Below, one piece after another: positions 52,912 to 59,883 of a stretch of 64,000 bases of DNA. The notes under the pieces are model-generated. The model saw only the letters and a program-made list of their open reading frames with translations, ran no database searches and was not told the DNA's origin. Both the position numbers and the translations under genes were made by a program. The number at the start of each line of letters is the position of its first letter. Position 1 is the first letter of the stretch. Source of the DNA: Citricoccus alkalitolerans (lineage in GTDB: Bacteria > Actinomycetota > Actinomycetes > Actinomycetales > Micrococcaceae); NCBI RefSeq assembly GCF_039528175.1, contig NZ_BAAALH010000001.1:434001-498000 (forward strand), written 5' to 3'.

Positions 52912-53313
52912 ATGCCAGACACTGCCGGTCCCGCCCTCCACGCCGTCCTTCTCTTCCTCCTCGAACTAGGTCTCCTGGGTGCGGCAGGATTCTGGGCGCT
53001 GACGGTGTTCTCCAGCCCCTGGGCGGCCGTCGTGGCCGTGATCGTGGTGGCGGCTGGATGGGGCCTGCTGCTCTCGCTCAAGGCTCCGGCTCGGCCCCCG
53101 TGGCCCTGGCACGCCGTGGCCGCTCACGTGTTGTTCGTTCTGGGCGCAGTGGTGCTCTTCGCCGTCGGCCAGCCGCTGATCGCCGCCGTCTATCTCGCGC
53201 TGATCCTGGTGTCCGTGGCCCTGACCGTCGTCCATCGAGACCGAGTGGGCCGCGCAGCGGAGCGGAGCCACGAGTCCGCCGTCCCTTCGGGCCGCCGCGC
53301 CGCCGGACGGTAG
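52912..53313 (+). CDS. DUF2568 (YrdB-like) membrane protein
   Basis: 133 residues, four hydrophobic segments in the first 105, with the APARPPWPW loop typical of DUF2568 proteins, then a hydrophilic tail. TAGACT at 52898-52903 lies 8 bases before the ATG and there is no ribosome site, so it may be leaderless. First host gene after the element. Function unknown. Confidence 0.72.
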   Translation: MPDTAGPALHAVLLFLLELGLLGAAGFWALTVFSSPWAAVVAVIVVAAGWGLLLSLKAPARPPWPWHAVAAHVLFVLGAVVLFAVGQPLIAAVYLALILVSVALTVVHRDRVGRAAERSHESAVPSGRRAAGR

Positions 53314-53373
53314 GCCTTCGAGGCGTGGCGGAGTCTCCGGTGGCCGGGTGTGGGCGGCCGGAAGGCCCGCCTT

Positions 53374-53730
53374 CTACCGGAAGGCGCCACCAGTGACCAG
53401 CCCCAGGCCTACGGCCAGCATGGCCAGGGCCAGGTGCGCGGACCAGGTCCCGACGGCGGCGGCAAACCTCCCGGCCAGGGCATCCCGCGCTGTGGACACG
53501 GAGACGGTGGAGAAGGTGGTGAGGGCCCCAGCCACCCCGATCACCCAGAGCTCCAGGGCCACTCCGGCCAACAGCCCGGTCGCCAGCCCGGCCACGAGGG
53601 AGCCGATCGCGTTGGCCACGAGGATCCCCCGCGGCTGGAGGTAGTGGTCCGCGAGCAGCCTCAAGACCGCGCCGACGGCCCCTGCCAGGGCCAGCGCCAG
53701 CATCATCATCAGTGTCATCCCCACGGTCAT
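53374..53730 (-). CDS. crcB: Fluoride channel subunit FluC/CrcB, second gene
   Basis: 118 residues, four helices. GAVGAVLRLLADHYL, NAIGSLVAGLATGLL and ALTTFSTVSV (the pore TxFST motif) are canonical. Exports fluoride. Starts in a TGATG overlap with the first crcB gene; the two subunits probably form a heterodimer. Confidence 0.88.
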   Translation of the reverse strand: MTVGMTLMMMLALALAGAVGAVLRLLADHYLQPRGILVANAIGSLVAGLATGLLAGVALELWVIGVAGALTTFSTVSVSTARDALAGRFAAAVGTWSAHLALAMLAVGLGLVTGGAFR

Positions 53731-54224
53731 CACCGCTGCCCTCCGGACGAGCCCGAGGTGTCCGAGTCCAGGCCGGAGGACCAACCGCCGAGACGCAAAC
53801 CGGCGGCGGCGCAGGCGGTCCCCAATGCCGCTCCGGCCGCGAGGGCCAAGAGAGTGCCGGTCAGGGCCGCGATGAGCGTGATCCCGCCGGGGGAGCCGGT
53901 CTGGATGAACCCCGTGATACCAAAGGCCGGGGCCACGGTGGCGGCCAGCACCACGGCGGACAGCGAGGTGTAGGCCCCCAGCACGCCGACGCCGAGACCG
54001 GCCACGAGCCACCGTGGCAGGGTCCGCCGCGAGCTGATGGCGGCCAACAGGCCCAGCAGGAAGGACCCGGTCAGGTTCACCAGTCCGAGGCTGATCCATC
54101 CGGCCACCGGCGAGCCCGATTCCGGAACCGGTGCCACCAGCAACCAACGCAGCAGCGTTCCGATGGCCCCGCCGGCCGCCACGGCGCCGACGACGGCCCA
54201 CCCGGGGTGGCGAGACCGTTCCAT
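53730..54224 (-). CDS. crcB: Fluoride channel subunit FluC/CrcB, first gene
   Basis: 164 residues. GGAIGTLLRWLLV and NLTGSFLLGLL are CrcB-like, but the third motif reads GAYTSLSAVV instead of TTFST, so this is the divergent member of the pair. An extra Gly/Ser/Asp C-terminal tail follows the last helix. Overlaps hisN (TGATG). Confidence 0.82.
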   Translation of the reverse strand: MERSRHPGWAVVGAVAAGGAIGTLLRWLLVAPVPESGSPVAGWISLGLVNLTGSFLLGLLAAISSRRTLPRWLVAGLGVGVLGAYTSLSAVVLAATVAPAFGITGFIQTGSPGGITLIAALTGTLLALAAGAALGTACAAAGLRLGGWSSGLDSDTSGSSGGQR

Positions 54225-55042
54225 CAGGCCTGTTGTTGGCCGATCAGCTCGGGATTGAGGGACTCGAGGGCGTCAGGGTGCAGCAACCCGTTGGTGGCCA
54301 GGGCATTGCCGCCGAAAGGACCGTCCTCGCCCTCGAGCGAGGTGAAGCGTCCGCCAGCCTCCGTGACGATCGGCACCAGCGCCGCCATGTCGTAGAGCTC
54401 GAGCTCGGGTTCACAGGCGATGTCCACGGCGCCCTCGGCCACCATCATGTAGGACCAGAAATCACCGTAGGCGCGGGTCCGCCACACGGTCGAGGTCAGC
54501 TCGAGGAACTCACGGATGTTGCCCCGTTCCCGCCAGCCCTCCAGGGAGGAGTAGGACAGGGAGGCGTCCTCGATCCTGGACACGTTGGAGACGTTGATGC
54601 GGGTGGCCGAGGCGATGGACTTGCCGGTGTAGGCGCCGGTGCCCTTGGCCGCCCACCAGCGGCGGTTCAGGGCCGGTGCGGAGACCACGCCGACCACGGG
54701 CACGCCGTCGTCGATCAGGGCGATGAGCGTGGCCCAGACGGGGACACCGCGCACGAAGTTCTTGGTGCCGTCGATGGGGTCCACGATCCAGCGCCGCGGC
54801 CCGTGACCATGCTCGCCGAACTCCTCGCCCAGGACGGCGTCTCGGGGACGGGCACGAGCCAGGTTGCCCCGGATGAGTTCCTCGGCACCCCGGTCCGCAT
54901 CGGTCACAGGGGTCAGGTCCGGCTTCGTGTCGACCGTCAGGTCCTGCGCCTTGAAGCGGGACATGGTCTGGGAGTCCACCGAGTCGGCCATGATGTGGGC
55001 CAGTCGAAGATCATCGGTGTAGTTCTTGGGCGCATCGGTCAT
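54224..55042 (-). CDS. hisN: Histidinol-phosphatase, inositol monophosphatase family
   Basis: 272 residues. Metal and phosphate motifs GEEFGEHG, DPIDGTKNFVRG and the late WSYMMVAEGAVDIACEPELELYDMAAL are present. In actinobacteria this subgroup (HisN) hydrolyses histidinol phosphate, the penultimate histidine step, though the substrate assignment rests on family resemblance. Start ATG 55042. Part of the aroA-rsgA-hisN-crcB-crcB chain. Confidence 0.85.
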   Translation of the reverse strand: MTDAPKNYTDDLRLAHIMADSVDSQTMSRFKAQDLTVDTKPDLTPVTDADRGAEELIRGNLARARPRDAVLGEEFGEHGHGPRRWIVDPIDGTKNFVRGVPVWATLIALIDDGVPVVGVVSAPALNRRWWAAKGTGAYTGKSIASATRINVSNVSRIEDASLSYSSLEGWRERGNIREFLELTSTVWRTRAYGDFWSYMMVAEGAVDIACEPELELYDMAALVPIVTEAGGRFTSLEGEDGPFGGNALATNGLLHPDALESLNPELIGQQQA

Positions 55043-55052
55043 GGAGGCCACG

Positions 55053-56222
55053 CTACCGTTCCCCGGCGGCCGCATCGGAACGCCCGTCGAGGAGTCGCCG
55101 CAAGGACGCCAGCCGTTCGGGACCGGACGCCCCCGCGTGCCCCGCGGCCACCCAGGCGTCCAGGGCACACCCGGGCTCCCCGGCGGCGTGCAGGCAGCCG
55201 CGCGGACAGTCGGCCAGCGCCTGCGCCAGATCCTCGAAAGCCTCCACCACGCGGTCCCGGTCCACCAGTCCCAGCCCGAAGGAGCGGATGCCAGGGGTGT
55301 CCACCAGCCAGGATCCGCCCTCGTTGCCCGTGTCCGGCAGCGGGATCGCCAGTGTCGAGGAGGAGGTATGACGGCCACGGCCCGTGACGGCGTTGACATG
55401 CCCGGTGGCACGCCGGGTGCCGGTCAGGGCGTTGAGCAGCGTGGACTTCCCGACGCCGGACGGTCCCACGAGCACGGAGATGTGGCCTTCCAGCCGGGTC
55501 CTGAGGGTGGCGAGCAGACCGGCGTCCAGGTCTGCGTCACCGATCGGTATGGCGTCGCTGTCTGTTCTGTTCATGTCATCGGGTCCGTCCGTGCCGTCCG
55601 TGCCGTCCGTGCCGTCCGTGCCGTCCAATTGCGCCGGCTCCGCGGCGCCCGAGGTGAGCACCTCGAGATCGAGGTGTCGGTAGTGGGAGAGCAGGTCGGC
55701 GGGATCTCGCAGGTCGGTCTTGGTGATGCACAGGATCGGCTCGATGCCGGCATCATAGGCGGCCACCAGGGCTCGGTCGATGAACCCGGTGCGTGGTTCC
55801 GGATTGGCCGCGGCCACCATGATCACCAGGATGTCCACATTGGCCACCACCACGCGCTCGTAGGCGTCCGAATCGTCCGCGGAGCGGCGCAGGACCGTGG
55901 ATCGGTCCTCGATCCTCACGATCCGCGCGAGGCTCCCCTCGCGGCCGGAGAGGTCCCCGACGACCCCCACGAGATCGCCGGTGACCACGGGGTTGCGGCG
56001 CAGTTCCTTGGCGCGCATGGCGGTGATGTCCCGGGTGCCGTCCTCATCCTTGATATGCACCGTGTACCGCCCGCGGTCCACTGTGACGACTCGCCCCACC
56101 AAGGCCTCACCGTGCGTAGGCCGGTCCTTGGTGCGGGGACGGGAACCCTTCTTGGACGGGCGGGCACGGACATCGGACTCGTCCCACCGGCGGGGGTCGA
56201 AGTCGCGGCCGGGGCGGCTCAT
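55053..56222 (-). CDS. rsgA: Ribosome small subunit-dependent GTPase RsgA
   Basis: 389 residues. OB fold (about 45-110), circularly permuted GTPase with G4 TKTD, G1 GPSGVGKSTLLN, G3 DTPGIRSF, and the C-terminal zinc knuckle CPRGCLHAAGEPGC. It matures the 30S subunit. A repeat-encoded insert (DGT units, about 199-211) lies between G4 and G1. ATG 56222 overlaps the aroA stop. Confidence 0.92.
   Translation of the reverse strand: MSRPGRDFDPRRWDESDVRARPSKKGSRPRTKDRPTHGEALVGRVVTVDRGRYTVHIKDEDGTRDITAMRAKELRRNPVVTGDLVGVVGDLSGREGSLARIVRIEDRSTVLRRSADDSDAYERVVVANVDILVIMVAAANPEPRTGFIDRALVAAYDAGIEPILCITKTDLRDPADLLSHYRHLDLEVLTSGAAEPAQLDGTDGTDGTDGTDGPDDMNRTDSDAIPIGDADLDAGLLATLRTRLEGHISVLVGPSGVGKSTLLNALTGTRRATGHVNAVTGRGRHTSSSTLAIPLPDTGNEGGSWLVDTPGIRSFGLGLVDRDRVVEAFEDLAQALADCPRGCLHAAGEPGCALDAWVAAGHAGASGPERLASLRRLLDGRSDAAAGER
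55591..55626. repeat. Four perfect 9-bp tandem repeats inside rsgA
   Basis: GTGCCGTCC repeated four times without change, preceded by a partial unit. On the coding strand it gives Asp-Gly-Thr repeats. In-frame length changes would alter only the insert loop. Confidence 0.85.
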
Positions 56223-57577
56223 CCCCCCACCAGCCGGGTCCACATCTCCGGGAAGTCCGGCATCGTCTTCGCCGTGGTGGCGATGTCTCGGATGGCGACG
56301 TCCGGCACCGCAAGGCCCACGACGGCGGCGAAGGTCGCCATCCGGTGGTCCTCGTAGGTCTTCAGCGTGGCCCCGTGCAGCGGTGCGGCCCCCGCGGGGA
56401 GACCCGTGAACACCAGGTGGTCCGGGCCCTCCTCGACCGCGCCACCGATGCGCCCGGCCTCGGTCGCCAGCGCCGTCAGACGGTCCGTCTCATGACCGCG
56501 CAGCTGGCCAATGCGGGTCAGCTGTCCCGGACCCTCGGCCAGTAGGCAGAGGGCCGCCACGGTGGGGGCTAGTTCGCCGGTGTCCGCGATCTCGCCCGGA
56601 GCGGTGATGCGAGGTCCGCCGGTCACAGTGAGCGTGCCGGTGGCTGCGTCCGGGGCAGTGGGGGAGAAGTCCACCTGGGCCCCGAAGGCAGGCAGGATGC
56701 TGCGCCAGCGGTCACCGATCTGGGTGGTCCGGGCGGGCCAGTCGGGAACGGACACCGTGCCGGCCGTGGCGACGGCGGCCGCCAAGAAGGGCCCGGCGTT
56801 GGACAGGTCTGGTTCCACCGCCGTGTCCAGGGCGCGGATCGGCCCGGGGGAGACCCGCCACTCGCCGGGCACGGAGTCGTCCACCTGGACACCGCAGCGC
56901 CGCAGCACCGCCACGGTCATGCCGATGTGCTCGGGGCTCGGAACCGTGGCCCCGGTGTGCACGAGGTGGAGACCGTCGCGGAAACGGGGGGCGGCCAGCA
57001 ACAGGGCGGAGACGAACTGGCTTGAACCGGAGGCATCGACCTCGACCCGGCCGCCGTCCACTCCGCCGGTGCCGTGGACTGTGAAGGGCAGGGTGCCGGC
57101 GGAAAGCCCGGGGCCGTCCATCTGGACGCCGAGCCCGGCCAGGCCGTCCAGGACCGGGCCCATGGGCCGGGACAGGGCGGCATCGTCACCGGTGAACCGG
57201 ACGGTCCCGGAGGTGAGCGCGGCCACCGGCGGGACGAACCGCATCACGGTGCCGGCCAGGCCGCAGTCGATGGTGACGTCGCCGAGCGGGTCGACCGGGC
57301 CGGCGTCGTGCCCGGTGGTGGCCAGAGGCGTGACCTCCACGGTGCCGGGCGCGACCTCCGTGATGGTGGCCCCGAGGCGGATGAGGGCCTGGACCATGAG
57401 CCGGGAGTCACGGCTGTCCAGCACGCCACGCAGGTAGCTCGGCCCGTCGGCCAGGGCGGCCAGCACCAGATAGCGGTTGGTGAGCGACTTGGAACCGGGG
57501 ACGTGCACGGTTCCGGAGACGGGGCCGGAGGCTCGGGGTGCGGGCCAGGGATCGAGGGGCGCGGGAAAGGTGCTCAC
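56219..57577 (-). CDS. aroA: 3-phosphoshikimate 1-carboxyvinyltransferase (EPSP synthase)
   Basis: 452 residues. Adds enolpyruvate to shikimate 3-phosphate in aromatic amino acid synthesis. GSKSLTNRYLVLAALADG, DCGLAGTVMRF, DLSNAGPFLAAAV, and DHRMATFAAVVGL near the end are seen. First gene of a chain of overlapping genes to crcB. Confidence 0.95.
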   Translation of the reverse strand: MSTFPAPLDPWPAPRASGPVSGTVHVPGSKSLTNRYLVLAALADGPSYLRGVLDSRDSRLMVQALIRLGATITEVAPGTVEVTPLATTGHDAGPVDPLGDVTIDCGLAGTVMRFVPPVAALTSGTVRFTGDDAALSRPMGPVLDGLAGLGVQMDGPGLSAGTLPFTVHGTGGVDGGRVEVDASGSSQFVSALLLAAPRFRDGLHLVHTGATVPSPEHIGMTVAVLRRCGVQVDDSVPGEWRVSPGPIRALDTAVEPDLSNAGPFLAAAVATAGTVSVPDWPARTTQIGDRWRSILPAFGAQVDFSPTAPDAATGTLTVTGGPRITAPGEIADTGELAPTVAALCLLAEGPGQLTRIGQLRGHETDRLTALATEAGRIGGAVEEGPDHLVFTGLPAGAAPLHGATLKTYEDHRMATFAAVVGLAVPDVAIRDIATTAKTMPDFPEMWTRLVGG

Positions 57578-57773
57578 CCAGCCAAGATTACCGGCCGCGG
57601 AATATCCCTGCTGGTTGGGTTGCTGTACTCGCCAAGATCCACCGGCTCTTCAGGTGCACGCCACCAGCCGGGCACAGTCCAGTCGTCCGGGAAGGATGGT
57701 CTCCATGGCCCCAGCCGCAGTGTTACTTGCCGAACGGCCCCTCCTGGCAGACCGGGCCGTAGACTGGCAGGCA

Positions 57774-58499
57774 ATGGATACCAAAGACACCGCCTCGGTC
57801 CCCGCGGCGCACGACAATCCGGATGTGGACCTCGCCTCGGAGTCGGACAGAGCCCGGCGTGTGCGCTTCGAGAGGGACGCCCTGGAGTACGTGGACCAGT
57901 TGTATTCGGCGGCCATGCGCATGACGCGTAACCCGCAGGACGCGGAGGACCTGGTCCAGGAGGCCTTCACCAAGGCGTACTCGTCCTTCCACCAGTACAA
58001 GCCGGGGACCAACCTCAAGGCATGGCTGTACCGGATCCTGACGAATACCTACATCAACCTGTACCGAAAGCGGCAGCGCCAGCCCCAGCAGGCGGCCACG
58101 GACACGGTTGAGGACTGGCAGATGGCCCAGGCCGCCGAACATACGTCCACCGGTCTGCGGTCCGCTGAGACAGAGGCGTTGGACCACCTGCCCGATTCGG
58201 ACGTCAAGGATGCCCTGCAGGCCATCCCGGAGGAGTTCCGCCTGGCCGTGTACTTCGCGGACGTGGAGGGCTTCGCCTACAAGGAGATCGCCGGGATCCT
58301 CGACATCCCCATCGGCACGGTCATGAGCCGGCTGCACCGCGGTCGCAAGCTGTTGCGCGGCCTGCTGACGGACTACGCGCGGGACCGCGGTATCAAGGTC
58401 GACCAGGCCGGCAAGAAGAGCCGCCAGGGCGCCAAGGACCAGAAGAGTACTACCACCACGACGACAGACCACGAGACGGACAAGGAGGCGGGCAGATGA
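57774..58499 (+). CDS. sigR: ECF sigma factor SigR/SigH type
   Basis: 241 residues from ATG 57774. Region 2 (YVDQLYSAAMRMTRNPQDAEDLVQEAFTKAY .. WLYRILTNTYIN) and region 4 (IPEEFRLAVYFADVEGFAYKEIAGILDIPIGTVMSRLHRGRK) are complete. Redox-stress sigma factor controlled by the downstream anti-sigma factor. A Lys/Thr-rich tail of about 35 residues follows region 4. TAGACT (57760-57765) lies 8 bases before the start; I found no good SigR-type GGAAT..GTT autoregulatory promoter. Divergent from aroA. Confidence 0.92.
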   Translation: MDTKDTASVPAAHDNPDVDLASESDRARRVRFERDALEYVDQLYSAAMRMTRNPQDAEDLVQEAFTKAYSSFHQYKPGTNLKAWLYRILTNTYINLYRKRQRQPQQAATDTVEDWQMAQAAEHTSTGLRSAETEALDHLPDSDVKDALQAIPEEFRLAVYFADVEGFAYKEIAGILDIPIGTVMSRLHRGRKLLRGLLTDYARDRGIKVDQAGKKSRQGAKDQKSTTTTTTDHETDKEAGR

Positions 58500-58762
58500 G
58501 CGAGGACTGCCAGAAGATCGGCGACTGTGAGGATGCCCGCATCCAGCGGCTCTACGAGTACCTCGACGGTGCGCTGACCCATCAGGACCTCGAAGAGGTC
58601 AAGAGCCATCTGGGTGAGTGCACGGACTGCTCCCACGAGTACGACCTGGAGTGCATCATCCGGTCCGTGGTCAAGCGCAGCTGCTCCGAGAAGGCCCCCT
58701 CGACCTTGAAGGTCAGCATCATGGCCCGCATCAGCGAGATCAGGGTGGAAGCCGGCCACTGA
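58496..58762 (+). CDS. rsrA: Zinc-binding anti-sigma factor RsrA
   Basis: 88 residues, ATGA overlap with sigR. ZAS motif His38-x3-Cys42-x2-Cys45 (HLGECTDC) plus Cys11 upstream, the arrangement that forms a redox switch with Zn release. Holds SigR inactive under reducing conditions. Confidence 0.92.
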   Translation: MSEDCQKIGDCEDARIQRLYEYLDGALTHQDLEEVKSHLGECTDCSHEYDLECIIRSVVKRSCSEKAPSTLKVSIMARISEIRVEAGH

Positions 58763-58842
58763 CCCCGCCGGGTAGTGTGCCGGCTGCGAGTGCGGTCCGC
58801 ATCAGCGGCTACACGCAGGACGAGAACAGGGTTAAAGCGACA

Positions 58843-58886
58843 GACCCCGCCGGAGTGGACGGATCAACGTCCCGATCGGCGGGGTC
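58843..58886. terminator. Bidirectional terminator between rsrA and bL37
   Basis: GACCCCGCCG / CGGCGGGGTC, 10-bp perfect stem with a 24-base loop. Lies between convergent genes. Confidence 0.6.
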
Positions 58887-58903
58887 TCGTGCCTTGCAGG
58901 GCC

Positions 58904-58978
58904 TCAGGAGTTGGGCCGCTTGCCGTGGTTGGCGCTACCCTTGCGGCGGTCCTTGCGCTTACGTCCACGCTTGCTCAT
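58904..58978 (-). CDS. 50S ribosomal protein bL37
   Basis: 24 residues: MSKRGRKRKDRRKG, then SANHGKRPNS, matching the very small basic bL37 proteins described in actinobacterial ribosomes. GGAAGGA ribosome site eight bases before the ATG. Easily missed because of its size. Convergent with rsrA. Confidence 0.88.
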   Translation of the reverse strand: MSKRGRKRKDRRKGSANHGKRPNS

Positions 58979-59109
58979 CGCGGTTCCTTCCGGTGATGGA
59001 TGCCGTCATCGATACATGACAGCACCATCCAGTTTCGCACACGCCGGATGCCCGGCCCAACTCGGGGGCCTGCACGGCACGGTCTGAGGAGGAAGCCGCA
59101 CCCGCCCGG

Positions 59110-59712
59110 TCAGGCGGTGGGCTCCGGCAGGTTCAGCCACTGGTACCAGCCGCGGTGCAGCACGAGCCAGGCAATGAGGCCGTAGCCGGCCTGGCCGGGC
59201 AGACCCTGACCCGCCGCCAGGTCATTGCGCCACTGCTCGTGGTTCACCAGCGGCGTGAAGGTGTCCACGTAGTAGTGGTGGCGCCGGTCTGCCACGTCCA
59301 TGTAGGCCGTGTTCAGCTCTTGCAGCCGCGCATTACGCTCACCGTCCAAGGACGGGACGGGCCCCACCACGAGGGTGGCGATATCCAGCTGCGCGGCCCG
59401 GTCCAGGATGTTGGCCAGGTTCAGACGCGCCCGGGCCGTGGAGGACTCACGGTCCAGGTCGAGGTCGGACAACCCGATGACCAGCCGGTTCTCGGTCCCC
59501 TCGCCATAACGCAGCGCTGTCTCCGACTGCCACCGCTGGGACAGGGCCTCGGTTCCCTCATCCGGGCGGGCGAGGACGTAGCTCTCCAGGTGGACCCCGG
59601 GGGCCGAGGTCTTGGCCAGCACGCGGCCGAGCCAGCCCAGGGCGCGGGGGTCGCCCACGCCGGCCAGCAATTGATTGCCGACGGAGGCGATGCGGATCCG
59701 ACGAATCTCCAC
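59110..59712 (-). CDS. SGNH/GDSL-fold protein, probably lacking the catalytic residues
   Basis: 200 residues. The opening IASVGNQLLAGVGDPRALGWLGRV aligns with the GDSL block VGDSxxAGxGD, but Asp-Ser is Asn-Gln here. The C-terminal block that should read DGxHP is GQGLPGQAGYGLIAW. The fold segments between (VIGLSDLDLDRES, LVVGPVPS) are kept. Probably a pseudoenzyme or an altered hydrolase. Convergent with kgd. Confidence 0.72.
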   Translation of the reverse strand: MEIRRIRIASVGNQLLAGVGDPRALGWLGRVLAKTSAPGVHLESYVLARPDEGTEALSQRWQSETALRYGEGTENRLVIGLSDLDLDRESSTARARLNLANILDRAAQLDIATLVVGPVPSLDGERNARLQELNTAYMDVADRRHHYYVDTFTPLVNHEQWRNDLAAGQGLPGQAGYGLIAWLVLHRGWYQWLNLPEPTA

Positions 59713-59808
59713 TGTTTACCTTTCGATGGGGTGCCCGTCACTGTACCAAGGCCCACTGGGAGCCGTGCACGGGATCAGGGCCTGGAGGGAAGCACTGGGG
59801 AGCACTCG

Positions 59809-59836
59809 GCCCGGCCACCTGAGGCGGTGGCCGGGC
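59809..59836. terminator. Perfect GC hairpin at the edge of the assembly gap
   Basis: GCCCGGCCACC / GGTGGCCGGGC, 11 bp, loop TGAGGC, ending exactly where the Ns begin. Likely shared terminator of the SGNH gene's neighbour kgd (minus strand). Confidence 0.7.
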
Positions 59837-59872
59837 NNNNNNNNNNNNNNNNNNNNNNNNNNNNNNNNNNNN
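59837..59872. other. Assembly gap (36 Ns)
   Basis: Unknown sequence of uncertain true length between the hairpin and the end of kgd. It does not interrupt a visible gene. Confidence 0.98.
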
Positions 59873-59883
59873 GGCGGCTACGC

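Noticed and set aside
57590..57773. SigR autoregulatory promoter (GGAAT-N18-GTT) upstream of sigR
   Set aside because: GGAAT at 57599 is present but no GTT falls at the right spacing.
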